Assembly (NCBI GenBank): GCA_021018995.1
Contig: CM037593.1
Coordinates: 20,064,810-20,128,809, forward strand
From: Chloranthus sessilifolius
Lineage: Eukaryota > Streptophyta > Magnoliopsida > Chloranthales > Chloranthaceae
Length of the DNA stretch: 64,000 nucleotides
Direction: 5' to 3'
The translations under genes and the position numbers were made by a program. Position 1 is the first letter of the stretch. Every line of letters starts with the position of its first letter. The notes beneath the pieces were generated by a model. It was given only the letters and a program-made list of their open reading frames with translations, made no database searches and had not been told where the DNA came from. Positions 33,171 to 45,140 of the stretch are shown piece after piece.

Positions 33171-33374
33171 CTGTAGATTTTTGAAATTTTTTGTCTACTT
33201 GATTTCTTTTGGTAATTTATGATCAATTGCTCATTGGTTCTTCAAAACACATCATCATGGCCATGTGCGGATAAAAATTGTTTCTATTTCATACTTTGAT
33301 CAAAAATCTACAGTGGATTACAAGCATTGTTAAAAATCCACAAACATGCTTGCGAGGGTACAATTGACTCTCAA
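33171..33374. other. Spacer between Tekay-2 pol and the palindrome array
   Basis: A/T-rich, about 200 bp, with no feature seen. Confidence 0.4.
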
Positions 33375-34951
33375 GTTGTCGGAAACAAGGCCGGATATTG
33401 TTCCTTCACATCGGCCTCTCATTCCCATGTAGCTCCCTCGGTCGGATGATGCTTCCATCGGACAAGTACTAGTGGAATCACTTTCGTTCGCAACACTTGT
33501 TCCTTTCGATCCAAAATATCCACCGGCTCTTCGATCATGGTCATATCCTCATGCATCTCAAAAGCTTGACCGCTCAACACGTGCTCAGGGTCATTAAGGT
33601 ACTTCCTAAGCATAGATACGTGGAAGACATTGTGTACTGGATCGAATAACGGTGGCAATCCAATGCGGTAAGCAACTTCCCCTACTCGATCCAAAACTTC
33701 AAACGGTCCAAAATAGCGGGGACTTAGCTTCCCTCTCTTTCCAAATCTCATGACACCCTTCATAGGTGACACTTTCACAAACACGTGTTCACCCACCTTG
33801 AAGTCTACACTCGTCCGCTTGATATCGGCATAGCTTTTCTGTCTGCTCTGAGCTGCTTTGAGTTTTGCCCTTATCATCCGAACATAGGTGGCATTATCTT
33901 CAAGTATTTCAGGTCCCAAAACAAACTTCTCACCCGTTTCTTCCCAATTAATGGGCGATCTACATCGTCGTCCGTAGAGTGCTTCATATGGTGCCATCCC
34001 AATGCTCGTCTGCAAACTGTTGTTATATGCAAACTCAATTAAGGGTAGATGTTGATCCCACGATCCTTGCAATTCCAACATACACGCCCTAAGCATGTCC
34101 TCAATGATCTGATTAACCCTCTTAGTCTGTCCGTCGGTTTGCGGATGGAATGTCGTACTGAAATCCAATCACGTTCCTATTCCTTCTTGAAATTTCTTCC
34201 AGAACTTTGATGTATACAATGGGTCACGATCTGAAATAATGCTACTCGGAATCCCATGCAAACGGACAATCTCCTTCATATATAACTCTGCTAGTCTTCC
34301 CGCTGTGTACATCGTGTTGTAAGGCAAGAAGTGCGCTGACTTGGTCAATCGATCGACCACTACCCAGATGGCATTGTACTTCTTCGCAGTATGCGGGAGT
34401 CCAATGATGAAGTCCATAGAGATCGATTCCCACTTCCATTCTGGTATAGGTAGAGGTTGCAATAGACCTGCGGGAAGTCTATGATCGATCTTCACTTGTT
34501 GGCACGTCAAACACCGCGACACGTACTCTGCCACATCCTGTTTCAAGCCTCTCCACCAGTAGTTCTTTTTCAAATCTTGATACATCTTTGTGCTTCCTGG
34601 GTGGATAGCATAGCTTGACTTGTGTGATTCATCAAGAATGGTTCGTCGTAGATCGGCGTTATCCGGAATACAAAGGCGGCCCTTGAACAATAAGGAACCA
34701 TCCTCCTTGATTGAAAACTCAGATGTAATGCCTTCAGTTACATCTTGAAGAATCTTTGTTAGTGCCGGGTCTTTCATCTGTAGCTCATGGATATGCTCAA
34801 ATATCATCGGTCTCACTGAGATGTTAGCCAAGAAGGCTCCTGTAGCTTGAGACTCAATGTTTGCATCGTATAGGGCCAGATCTTTAAACAATTTCCATCT
34901 GTGCATACCCAAAATTAAACTAGTCAATTGAGCTGAACTCTTCCGACTCAA
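33375..34951 (-). pseudogene. pol: Tekay-2 integrase with chromodomain-like tail
   Basis: HHCC zinc domain: HPGSTKMYQDLKKNYWW, then CLTCQQVK near 34500. Catalytic core: first Asp in SISMDFIIGLPH, second in VVVDRLTKSAHFLP. The third residue, a Glu in the usual GQ-x-E-R motif, is Lys here (FHPQTDGQTKRVNQ, about 34140), which would abolish strand transfer. A TGA lies at the 34169 junction. The C-terminal part has YGRRCRSPINWEETGE, KGKLSPRYFGPFEVLDRVG and the chromodomain-like IPLVLVRWKHHPTEGATWE, then, after a TGA, EADVKEQYPALFP. Chromodomains are thought to target integration to marked chromatin. Confidence 0.93.
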
Positions 34952-35766
34952 GGCGTCGGCTACTACATTAGCCTTGCCTGGATGGTACTATATGGAACAG
35001 TCATAGTCTTTGAGAAACTCCATCCATCTGTGCTGCCTCATATTTAGTTTCTTTTGTGTAAACAGATATCTAAGGCTCTTGTGGTCGGTGAAAATCTCAA
35101 AAGTCTCACCGTACAAATAATGTTTCCAAACCTTTAGTGCGAAAATGATCGCTGCTAATTCTAGGTCATGTGTCGGATAATTCTTCTCATGCTCTTTCAA
35201 CTGTCTCGACCCATACGCTATCACCTTTTTGTGTTGATTAAGCACACAGCCCAAACCGATGCTATCGATCGCTTCTATACACGCAAACCCTCCGCCTAAA
35301 GGTATTGCTAATCGAGTCAAGTGAGTCTCTTCTTGAGTTTTGGAAAACTCTTCTCGCATGCCTCACTCCATTCAAACCTTGCATCTTTCCGTGTAAGTCA
35401 CGTGAGTGGTCCTGATATTTTTGAGAAACCCTCAACGAAATGTTAATAGTAACCCGCCAATCTAAGGAAACTGTGGATGTCAGTCACTGTCTTTGGTTGC
35501 TCCCAATTCACTACTGCTTCGATTTTTACTGGATCTACAGTGACACCAAGCTTTAAGACAACATGTCCCAAAAAGCTAACTTCTTCTAACCAAAACTCAC
35601 ATTTGCTGAGCTTGGCATATAACTGGTGTTCACGTAGAGTCTGTAGGGCTACTCTCAAGTGTTTCTCACGCTCTTCTTCTGACTTTGAATAGATCAGGAT
35701 GTCGTCAACAAACACTACGACACAAGTATCTAGGTGTGGTTTAAACACCCTATTCATCAGATCCAT
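34952..35766 (-). pseudogene. pol: Tekay-2 RT C-terminal half and RNase H
   Basis: The block 35766-35443 carries the intact RT catalytic box [19 protein letters not shown] and [20 protein letters not shown]. The block 35359-34988 is RNase [41 protein letters not shown] and the tail [19 protein letters not shown]. Frame breaks lie at 35767 (a stop replacing a codon in ASA-FMD), between 35443 and 35360, and before HPGKANVVADAL near 34985. Confidence 0.93.
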
Positions 35767-36285
35767 GAATTACGCCGAGGCATTTGTCAACCCAAACGGC
35801 ATCACCAGAAACTCATAGTGTTCGTATCGAGTCCTGAATGCAGTCTTCTGAATATCTTCTGCCTTGACCCTCAACTGATGATATCCCGATCTTAGATCGA
35901 TCTTTGAGAAATACTTTGCTCCTTGCAGATAATCAAGCAAGTCATCTATCCTAGGCAAAGGGTATCAGCTCTTAATAGTGAGTTTGTTTAATTATCGATA
36001 GTCAATGCACAGATGCATTGACTCATCTTTCTTCTTTACAAACAAGACTGGTGCTCCCCATGTTGACACGCTCGGTCTAACAAAACCCTTGTCCATCAAC
36101 TCTTGTAGCTGCTCTTTCAACTCCTTCAACTCAGCAGGAGCCATTCGGTATGGTGCTTTAGAAACAGGTTCCGTTCCTGGTGCTAAGTCGATGGCGAATT
36201 CTATTTCTCTCTCTGGAGATAATCCAGGTAACTCCTCCGAAAATACATCGATGAAGTCTCGCACAACTGCTATTTCAGAGATCAC
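35767..36285 (-). pseudogene. pol: Tekay-2 RT N-terminal half
   Basis: Reads [20 protein letters not shown], then [38 protein letters not shown] and, in a second open block, [18 protein letters not shown] and [13 protein letters not shown]. These are the finger and palm segments of a Tekay-type RT. One stop separates the two blocks near 35959-35990. Confidence 0.93.
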
Positions 36286-36300
36286 ATTCTTCTCCTCTTT

Positions 36301-36729
36301 TTACTCCTTCAAAAATGCTAAGTATCCGCTACACCCCTTTCTGATCAATCGCTCGGCCCTGACTGCCAAAATAAGTGGTAGGTGTGTCGACCTCTCTCCT
36401 CGAAATCTAAACGATCTCCTCGTGTTGGGTCTGAAGATGACGACTTTATTCTTGCAATATACCGTCGCACAATGGGTCGATAACCAATCCATGCCAAGGA
36501 TCACGTCGAATCCTTGCATGTCCAAAAGGATTAGGTTCGCCGATAGCTCAAAGACATCTCCATCCATGATCCTCACGATCACGGAGTTACAACCCCTCTC
36601 GATATCAACCGCTTTCCCAGTAGGAACTGTTACGGTTAAAACGAAGTCTAACTCTTCTGGGTCAACTTTCATCCTTTTGGTTAAGCGAGGTGTAACAAAT
36701 GAGTGGGTAGACCCCAGGTCTATTAACAC
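36301..36729 (-). pseudogene. pol: Tekay-2 aspartic protease
   Basis: An open 142-codon block. The active-site region reads LIDLGSTHSFV, where related elements have LIDSGSTHSF; the catalytic Asp is kept and the adjacent Ser is Leu. The second signature is FDVILGMDWLSTHCATV. It lies directly upstream of RT on the minus strand, as expected for gag-PR-RT order. Confidence 0.9.
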
Positions 36730-38334
36730 TCAAGCTTCGTATGTTGCGTCGCTTCCCTTCTTGTATATTTGTAACGTACCTACTCATGCATACACATATA
36801 TATAGTTTCTATCATTATACTAGAATTTATCACATGCAAGCTTTTTCTTATGTTTTCTATATATAGATGCACCTTCTCTATCTAAATTACAAGAATTGAA
36901 ATTCTTTATTTAAAAGAAAGTTCACCTTGAATGACATCGTTCAGGTTCGAGCCTCTGTTTGTGGATCACAGAGGCTCTTCCTTGGACGATCGGCTTCCTT
37001 GCTTGTATCAGTCGTGGAATAGGTACTGAAGCCATCTTCCCTTTGTTCACCTCAGGGCATTCTCTAATCAAGTGGCCCACCTTGCCACATAGAAAGCAAC
37101 CCCGAGTGCCTACCCTACAGTTCGATGTCTTGTGAGGCTTGCCACACTTGGCACAAGTCTCACATGGAGTGGAAGAAGCTGCTCGAGAAGCCCCCTGTGT
37201 GACTGTAGCGCCTGTAGTAATAGCAGGGCTCTCTTAGCGCATCGGTCTACCCGACGCGAGTAATGGAAATCTCTGCTGGTTGCTCTACTGCGTCGGTCTC
37301 CCATAGCCTCCTTGAAACAGTGGCTTCTAATTGTTTGGTATGAACCTTGGCTTTTTGTTCACCGGTTCATAATTTCCCGTTCTGCTCTGATCAGAGTTCA
37401 ACCTTCCCTGTTGCTCCCTTTAGCGGTATTTGTTATTATTTTCTTCTTCTACCACCAAGGCCTTACTCATGACCTCTCCATAGGTCCTCAGCTAGAATGG
37501 TGCTACTCCTCTCCTCACGTCTGATCTCAGCCCTTGCTGAAACCTTTTTGCTCTCATCATCTCCATGATGACGTAGTCAGGCGCAAAGCGAGCGAGTCGC
37601 ATGAACTCCACTCCATAATCTCTCATTGTCATCTTCCCCTGAGTAAGCTGTAAAAATTGGATTTCCATTTGGTTCCTTACTACCTCAGGGAAGTACTGTT
37701 TGTTGAATTCCTCAACGAATTCGTCCCAAGTCCATGGCATATCTGGGGTCTCCTGAGCCCTAGTCCTAGAAACGGACTTCCACCAAGGCCCAGCCTCCCC
37801 GTCCAACATATAAGCTGCCCAATGGACGCTCTCGTCCTCAGTACATGTGAGCACACTAAATACCTACTCCATCTCACTCAACCAGTGCTCTGCCACTATG
37901 GGCTCTCCCTGTCCAGAAAAGCTAGGAGGTCTCATCCTCCTAAACTCAATAAAAGAAGATGATGGTGGCGGTGTCGGAGCTACTGGAGGTGTCGGTGGCT
38001 GATGCTGCTCATGAGCCATGTGAGCTGCCAGAGATGCTGCCTGTTGAGCCATAGCAGCTGCCATGGTCTCCATGGTGTGTGTCATCCTCTAACTCTCCTC
38101 TCTATCTTCATTTCTTCCTCTAACTCTTTCTTGCTCTCTTTGATCTTGATCCTGACGATCTCGATCACGGCTCTCTTCCTGGTCTTGGCTTCCTTGGCCA
38201 CCACTGCCAGAAGCCCCTCCATCTCCTATAGGTACTCTATTTGTAGGAGAGATGTACCCATCTCCACTACGTAAACTTCTACTATGGCCGCCCCTGGGTC
38301 GGCCCCTTCCTCTAGGTAACATCACGGTCTGCAC
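36730..38334 (-). pseudogene. gag: Tekay-2 gag
   Basis: The ATG at 38334 (MQTVMLPRGRGRPRGG) lies about 80 bases inside the PBS. The N-terminal Asp/Arg/Gln-rich stretch is interrupted by TAG at about 38086. The capsid region has FRRMRPPSFSGQGEPIVAEH, YMLDGEAGPWWKSV, FNKQYFPEVVRNQMEI, MTMRDYGVEFMRLARFAPDY and KRFQQGLRSDVRRG. The nucleocapsid at about 37150-37040 has C-A-K-C-G-K followed by the full CCHC knuckle CFLCGKVGHLIREC. The last 300 bases before the protease (36730-37040) are degraded. Confidence 0.93.
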
Positions 38335-38410
38335 GTGAAAATAAAGTTTTCATTAGCAGAAGTCCCTATGCTCTGACAAAAGAATGATTGTCAAAGTTTC
38401 TAAAAGAAAT

Positions 38411-38422
38411 GCTTTGATACCA
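38411..38422 (-). promoter_or_regulatory. Tekay-2 primer-binding site (initiator tRNA-Met)
   Basis: The minus strand reads TGGTATCAAAGC, one change from the usual TGGTATCAGAGC. It starts two bases inside the LTR end at 38425. Confidence 0.85.
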
Positions 38423-38424
38423 AC

Positions 38425-40954
38425 TATGACAACTCGAATTTCGACACCTCGAAACTCGTGCCATCAGCACGATCCTCCAGATCGTGCCCCAAAACTTAGC
38501 ACGGAACATTGGTATAACAAGCACCACATAATAAATGAAGCAAATAATCTCATTAAAGCGGAAAATGTTAATATGCCCAACTGGCATATTCAAAAGACAG
38601 TTCTACCTTCATGCCACTGCATGAATAGAGAACCGACCCGAACCATCGATGATACACAGATCACCCCAGATGGTTCGCCAAAAGAATATCTAGTTTAATT
38701 ACATTGCTTCAAAATAAAGGCTTGACATACCAAGCCGCACTACTCTGCTCACAAAACTGACTCTCTATCAAAGTGCTCAGCAGAGTCACCTAGAAGAAGT
38801 CCTCGGGAGGAGGCTTTAACTCGTCTCCAAGTACGTAATCCGAATCACCCGGATCCACATCCCCCGAAGCCTCCATTGCTGCTATCAATGGACCTGCGAC
38901 GTATAGTCAAAAGGGTGAGCTACATCCTAGCTCAATAGGGAACAACGCAATAAACATATAAGTCAAAACTCACATATATTCCATGATATTCAAAGCATGA
39001 TGAATCTATGCATTTGCTAGAAAATCAATTAAAAACAGATAATTTATACTCAATTTATTGGTAAGATGCATGTATTACTTTACTGTTGATTTAATCATGA
39101 ATGACACTGAACAGGCCTAAAGCAAAACTTAAATCTTCAACTTAAGTAATCCCCGAGCAATATAGCATCGAGTCTCGATGAGATACCCTTCATCGTCATC
39201 TAATTAGACAGCTGTAAAAACATGTATTCCCTGGGAATACGACCCAAGCTCCTTTCTCACTAGGCGGTGGGGTTAAATATCACACAACATCCCTAGGATG
39301 TACTTACGGTCAAGGATAAACCTCCGTCTTTGGTATGCGGATTGCCGCGTGCAGTCACGGATATCCTACCGCGTCAGTCGTGGGTATCCCGCCATGTCGG
39401 TGGGGTATCCTCCAAACCTTAAATAACAAAAATATCATGTGCACTATATATAGTTACTCACCGTGTAAATGTGCTATCTTATATCAGTTAGGCCTCAACA
39501 GTAATTATTCAATCACATGTATACATCCCTGAGATGTATACATACCCGCATCACACCTGATGCCTTTATTACTTTTTCATCCCCAGGGGATGTCTCAATC
39601 TCATTAGATTACTAGTTCTTAATCACTTGCATCACACAGATGCTCTTATCACATTCGTGGTGTCACACACACACCCATTTTCACAAAGCTTTTCATGATT
39701 TAAAACAACTTCAATTTAATAATTATATCACTACATAAATGCTCTTGAAATTAAACTACATGTTCAAGGTGTTTCCTACCTCAAGTCTTTGAAATTCTAA
39801 GCATCAAGGTCTCACACGGCTCCTTGTGCTCATGCTCATACGTACAACCTATGGTACCACATAACACATGTAACTCATCACTAAAGATGTAACAAAGAAG
39901 GTCCAAGACCCTCCCTGAATCTCAAAGTCAACTAATAAAGTTTAAGCAAAACTATCAAAGTCGATTAATCGATTCCCAAAATTGATTAATCGAAATGCAA
40001 CTCGATTAATCGATTAATCGATTCTCAAAATCGATTAATCGATTAATCGATTCTCAAAATCGATTAATCGAGATTCAAATTCGATTAATCGAGGTCCCCA
40101 ACATAAAGCAGTCGATTCTTAAATCGAGTAGTCGAGATCTCAAAATTGATTAATCGATCCCAAATCGATTAATCGAAATCCCAATTCGATTAGTCGATTT
40201 CCCCATATTTTATTTCTCCAGTGGCTGGAGCTTCCCAGTCGATTAGTCGATTTCCAAATCGACTAATCGAAATCCAAATCGATTAATCGAAATCGGGCCT
40301 TCATGACTTTTCAACTTCTCAGACCAAATCGATTAATCGAAATCCCAAATCGATTAATCAATTTGGCCAAACTCAACCCCCTTTTCGGGTTGTTCTTCCA
40401 AATCCTTCTCAAACAATTTTCTTTCTTTTTCTAAGCCTTTATCCTATGATTTTAAGTGTTCTTGAATGCAATTAAACCTCTATAACATATGCATTTAATT
40501 CACACAAAATTTACCTCGATCAAATCTCAATTTGATAGGATCTCAAGGTTGGGATGGCTAGGGTTCCAGCTTTAGCTCCAAAGGATCCTTGTCGCGTCGA
40601 ATCCGGCTTTAAATGCTCGAATCTCCCCTTGGCTTGCATTCACTCCTTGCACAACAACCCCTCTTTACTTCTTTCCCTCTCTCTCTCTTCTTAACTCTCT
40701 TCAACAACCAAACAAGAGTAATTTAGGGTTCTTTAACCCCTTTATACTCATTTGCCATGTGTTGAGCACATACACCCCAGATGGGTGTATGTGGTTCCAG
40801 ATTTCCCTCACACTCTACACGCTTGCATTAATTTCTCATCACATCCGTTCATCACTCCTCGAGTCAACTAGTGGACTCCTACTTGGTCAAACCTATGACC
40901 AATTGGGCACGGATCCTGAGGTTATCGTTTAACGTAAATTTTCGAGTTATTATA
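38425..40954 (-). repeat. Tekay-2 5' LTR
   Basis: The left end reads TATGACA (TG changed to TA) and the right end GTTATTATA (C changed to T in the usual TTACA); both fit a single transition. It is collinear with the LTRs at 793-3411 and 53762-56299. The TCGATTAATCGA array lies at 39960-40370 and includes two places where palindromes run directly together (CGATTAATCGATTAATCG). A minus-strand TATA candidate ACTATATATAG lies near 39445-39456 and GTATAAAGG near 40738-40747. Confidence 0.92.
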
Positions 40955-41778
40955 ATACGTCTTCTGCCTTCTTCCTTTCGCCATTTTGCCTAAACACGGA
41001 AATCATCGAAACCACTTTTATTTGTTTATAAACCTTGTTTCCTTGGGCTTCCCGGTTTGGAGACTGGAAATTTCTGCCATTAGGGGAGTTCTTAAACCTA
41101 TTCATAGCACCGAAAGAAAGCATTTTTTGTTTGTTTTTTACTACATGGGTATTCAGGCCTCTTAGAGCACCAGCTTAATCTTGGGCACATGTGCATCCTA
41201 AATTCAGCACATGTCAGATCAGCACGGGATATAAATCCCTAGAGTGGCCTCAAGGGAGGGAGGGGATTCGAACTCAGATCTCCTGCTTTTAAAAGCAAGT
41301 ATCTGGCCAACTTGCCTAACCCCTTAAGGTTCGAAAGAAAGCATATTGCATAAAATGGTGGAGCATCAGCAGTTGTAAATAACGGGGTCCCGTTTGATGT
41401 TGAAGAAATATGTGCTACCACCACTACAGATGGAAGTCGCTAAGCCCCTGGTATTCATATTGAAATCCAAGGTTCCATGTAATCTGAAACTTTTTTATTG
41501 AAAGAATTTTTTCCATTGGTTCTATTGCACCCCAATCTCTACATTGAAGATGTTAAGGGAGGCGGTATTCATGGAGCTTTCACAACGGAATTCATGGGCA
41601 TCAATTGTATTCCACATCCTATAAATGCACGCACAATAGATACATCATACAAGATTCACTAATCAATTCAATTCAATTGGCTCGTAGTTATGATCAATGC
41701 TAACCATATACAAGATCTATGTCATAGACCAATAGGTATTTCTAGGTCAACAACCTCAATGATCTCAGGTATTGTTTC
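40955..41778. other. Unassigned DNA between Tekay-2 and the copia element (holds SINE-1)
   Basis: Apart from the SINE, no gene or element is recognised. With the SINE removed, the minus strand has a roughly 60-codon open stretch (MLSFGAMNRFKNSPNGRNFQ and on to about 40960) running into the Tekay-2 edge. It may be a fragment of a gene or older element; I cannot place it. Confidence 0.3.
41124..41331 (-). mobile_element. SINE-1, tRNA-derived, with 13-bp target duplication
   Basis: A short element flanked by perfect 13-bp direct repeats CGAAAGAAAGCAT (41111-41123 and 41332-41344). The left end is T-rich, i.e. a poly(A) tail on the minus strand. Read on that strand it has an A-box-like TTAGGCAAGTTGG near its 5' end and a B box GAGTTCGAATCCCC (41264-41277), the internal RNA polymerase III promoter of tRNA-derived SINEs. 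Length is about 208 bp. A diverged relative lies at 52.56-52.74 kb. SINEs use LINE enzymes for movement; no LINE is in the window. Confidence 0.88.
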
Positions 41779-42144
41779 TGTTGGTTTGAGTGGCTGAGAT
41801 GCCACTTATACAACCCCTAGGGTGCGAGTGATATACATCGTATAACAACTATATTAGAGTTACCTATTAATATATGGCTTTAGAGATTGTAACTTACGGG
41901 TGTGAAACTCTTCTTTCTTACAAGTTCTCCCTTCTCTAATTTAAAATCCTAGAGTTGTGATTATCCTTCTACGGTGCCATCAATCGCAGTCGAATCCATG
42001 TGGCGTGAAGATAACGTCATCTTCTCTGATAGTTGACAGCTTGGATCAACAAGTATTAAATTATCTTGGCTTTTCTTGAAGTGTATAGAATCAATTGCGA
42101 TCCACCCATTACTTCCGCGCGATTAGGGATCTCAAATCCCAACA
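41779..42144 (+). repeat. Copia 5' LTR
   Basis: 366 bp, TGTTGGTTTGAG...CCCAACA. It aligns with 49042-49410 with scattered transitions. A TATA-like TATTAATATATGG lies at about 41865-41877. Confidence 0.95.
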
Positions 42145-42145
42145 G

Positions 42146-42157
42146 TGGTATCAGAGC
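42146..42157 (+). promoter_or_regulatory. Copia primer-binding site (initiator tRNA-Met)
   Basis: TGGTATCAGAGC, a perfect match to the usual plant site, one base after the LTR. Confidence 0.93.
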
Positions 42158-42570
42158 AATCATATCGATTTCTCCGCTTTTGTAAGTACAATTTTTTTTT
42201 TCTTATTTTATGATTAGATTTCGATAATTTATTTTTATCTAATCTTATGCCGGTTATCAATATTAAAAGAGGGAATGGGTGATGAAGGGAAAGAATAAAA
42301 AATATATATATATTTGGTACCCGCCGGCGATGTCACCGACCGGAGTTGGTCGGTCGCTGGCGATGTCGCCGGACGGACATGGTCGGCCACCGATGATGTT
42401 GCCGAACAGACTTAGTCGGCCACCAGCCGGCCACCAGGTTGCCATAACTGGATATGCTTTCCCCTTCCCGTTCCTTCTTTCTTGTGTGCTAGGGTGGTCC
42501 TAGTGCACATGATTTTTGAATAGTGGATCTGTCGGGTCTGGTCTATATCGGATATAGTTGGGCCCGGCTC

Positions 42571-42840
42571 AATGCTAGACCGGGTTCTTGATCGGGTCTA
42601 GATCTTTTTGGGTTGGGTCCATTCGGGTAGCTATTGGGTTGGATCTAGATGGGTCTTATTCAATGCTGGACCGAGTCTAGATCGGGTCTGGACTGTTTTG
42701 GGCCAGGTCCATTCGGGTAGCTATTGGGTCATATTTGGATGGGTCTTGGTTCAATACTGGACCGAGTCTAGAACGGGTCTGGGCCCATTTTTTTTGGACC
42801 ACTCGCCAACAATTTTTTGGGCTGGATCCAACGAGTCTGG
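42571..42840. repeat. 91-bp tandem repeat in the copia leader
   Basis: AATGCTRGACCGRGT starts at about 42571, 42662 and 42753, a period of 91 bp with roughly three units. The shared GGTCCATTCGGGTAGCTATTGGG block at 42615 and 42706 confirms it. Units are rich in GGGTC words. Confidence 0.85.
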
Positions 42841-42903
42841 TAAGGGTCCGAACCAGGTCTGTTAATTTGTCTAATTCAAATGTATAAATGTAAAATGTTT
42901 TTG

Positions 42904-42945
42904 GAGGTAGGGGGATTTGAACCCCCAACCTCTTCCCCAAGAGGT
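42904..42945 (-). other. tRNA-like T-arm remnant / hairpin
   Basis: On the minus strand GGGGGTTCAAATCCCCC has the shape of a tRNA T-arm and polymerase III B box, next to the perfect inverted repeat ACCTCTT/AAGAGGT. No acceptor stem pairing or A box was seen, so this is probably a fragment of a SINE or tRNA copy. Confidence 0.3.
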
Positions 42946-44226
42946 AGTATAAAATTATATAATCTGTTTCAATATAAACGTATATATATTGAACACTTAC
43001 AACTACTTTTTGGGTTGTTTTGAAGTTTTTTTTAACATTGAGTTTTTTCTATTTTATAAAATATGAGCCGCTAGATAGTATGTCCTCTTGCTGAACTACC
43101 TTCTGATAAAATATCACATATTTTAATAATTTTAATGGTCCAATCTGATCAGTCAAATGTGCGCACCAGCGTAATTTTTAAAACTGTAATAGTTTGACTG
43201 CGTCTTTATTTTGACAATAACTTCCTCATTACTTATCGGATTTAGGCCCATAAGTAATTAATTTTGATCTACTTGATGAGATCTATAGATTAGATCAATC
43301 GGATTTATTTTTTGACGATTTGATCCGCTCAAAAATTTATAAATATCATTCATAATATTTAATTATGATATTTAATTATCGACATCCCCGATGATTAAAA
43401 AATTTAATTTTTTTATTCTATTATAAGATGTGAATGAGTGATCATTTACAGTTGATTGGTTGTGGTTTTATGCACATCGTTGTGTTAGCGAGTATGACAT
43501 GCGTCTTAGGATGTTTTATTAATTGATCAAATTGTATTAGATTGAGTCCATTTTTTTTTCTTCTTTTATAAATTAGTGAATACATGAATACGAACTTGCA
43601 CCCTTATGGAGATATACCTATGATACAAACGATCAAAAGGCGAGATGGAGCTCTTAGGAGATGCATGCCAATTGACGTGAAGGAGTAGTTCCATTAGTTT
43701 TATAGGGTGTTACATTCATATAATAACTTGAGTTGTAATAAATGGTTTTAGTTATGGAAGAATAGTTTTAGGGCGTAAACTATAGATCCACATGGGAATT
43801 ATTCATGGGCTCAAGTTATTTCAAGATTACTCGATAACGTAACTTTGTGTTCGTGAATATTTTATCTTATTATTTTCTGTGAGATGTAATTTGTTGAATG
43901 ATTGACTCATTTATCTTGATAATCTTTGATGATCCTATTGAGATTATCTTACGTAATTTATCCATCATATACTTTGATACACACATATATGAGTAGGTCA
44001 TGTTTGTCATTGAGACTATTAATGGTGAAATACTCAACAGTTATGTGATTAATCTTGATTATTTTTGTAATACCCAATCTGGTATGTGATACTTTCAGAC
44101 CGATTTAATAACTGCTAAAGTCATCTCAACATCGAGAAATTCCTTTGCCATTTTGGAGAATACTGATGGAGATTGTGCATAAAATATAATATTATTATCT
44201 AATAATTAACACAAATAGTGATAAAA

Positions 44227-45140
44227 ATGGCTGCCAAATCCCTATTTGTTGACTTGATTAAGACTGAGAAGTTAGATGATAATAATTATGATGATTAGTC
44301 TCGTCTGATGAGAATCCTCCTAGATGAGGAGGATATCCAATATGTCATAAAAGATATCATAGACAAGCTTAATGAGGATGTACCCATTGTGATTATGAAA
44401 GCTGCAGACAAGAAATATCAAAAATGACTAAAACATAATCACACAGCCCAGAACCTTATCCTTCTGAGTCTTCACAAAGAACTCCTTCATACATATGAGT
44501 CTTATCCTACAAGAAAGAGTTATGGGACACTCTTTACGAGGCGTATGCTAAAAAATATGATGCAAGAATTCGTGTTATGGAAATAGAGTTTCAAGCATAT
44601 CGTATGTCTCAAGGGTGTACGATTAAAGGCCACATTCATAAGATGAATAAGATGATAGCAGACCTTAGGAGTGCGGGGAGTAACTTGAGTGAAAATTAGA
44701 AAATCAATACCATGTTAGGCTCATTACCCTCCTCTTAGGATCTTACTAAGAAAATTCTCAATCGCAATGAATCTATCAAAACTTTCAGAGATTTATGTCG
44801 TCATATGGAGCACGAGATAGAAATGAACATAATTCTACCAAAAGCTCCTCTTATCCATTACACCGAGGATCGAAAATGTAAAGCTCCCACTGATAAATTT
44901 CGAAAGAATAAGAAACCTCGAAAGGATAAGAAGAAAGATGACAGCAATCCTCCTTCATCTACTAACGTAAAACCAAAGAATCGTCCTTACAATAAGAATA
45001 AGTCTCGTGATCAAATCAGGTGTTTCATCTGCGATGAGGCCGACCATTATACCAGAGAGTGCAAGATGAGAAAAGATGTTGTAAAGGTTATATCTGTCCT
45101 TTGTCCTCCCATTTATTCCTTTGTTCTGAAGTTCTTATAG
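44227..45140 (+). pseudogene. gag: Copia gag
   Basis: Starts at the ATG at 44227 (MAAKSLFVDLIKTEKLDDNN). A TAG near 44299 probably replaces the conserved Trp (NYDD-stop-SRLMRILLDEED). Later frames shift near 44510. The C-terminal block from 44805 is basic (KFRKNKKPRKDKKKDD) and ends in a perfect CCHC zinc knuckle CFICDEADHYTREC at 45021-45062. Gag forms the particle and the knuckle binds element RNA. Confidence 0.9.

Larger units (their letters stand above)
29952..40954 (-). mobile_element. Tekay-2: near-complete chromovirus with an extra ORF
   Basis: Minus-strand order: 5' LTR, initiator-Met PBS, gag with CCHC knuckle, protease, RT-RNase H, integrase with chromodomain-like tail, an extra ORF, polypurine tract and a shortened 3' LTR. 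RT and chromodomain sequence place it in the Tekay (Del) chromoviruses. The 3' LTR lacks about 1.5 kb, so no target duplication can be found; the right flank is ATACG. Stops and a changed integrase catalytic residue make it inactive. Confidence 0.92.
42158..44226 (+). other. Copia 2-kb untranslated leader
   Basis: An unusually long stretch between PBS and gag. It contains an inverted, GC-rich part (42310-42440, repeated CCGGCGATGTC / GGTCGGCCACC words), the 91-bp tandem repeat at 42571-42840, a tRNA-like hairpin region at 42904-42945, and A/T-rich DNA with no ORF from 42960 on. The GC-rich part may come from another inserted sequence. Confidence 0.5.

Noticed and set aside
36005-36805. A 266-codon open frame on the plus strand
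   Set aside because: It is exactly opposite the Tekay-2 protease and RT genes, whose minus-strand translation has clear motifs; the plus-strand product has none.
41239-41424. Small minus-strand coding gene
   Set aside because: It runs through the SINE and its target duplication; the part outside the SINE changes frame once the SINE is removed.
42904-42945. A functional tRNA gene
   Set aside because: Only a T-arm-like hairpin is present; no acceptor, D or anticodon arm can be paired.
44805-45140. Intact small zinc-finger gene
   Set aside because: The CCHC knuckle and basic region are the C-terminus of the copia gag, in register with upstream gag remnants.
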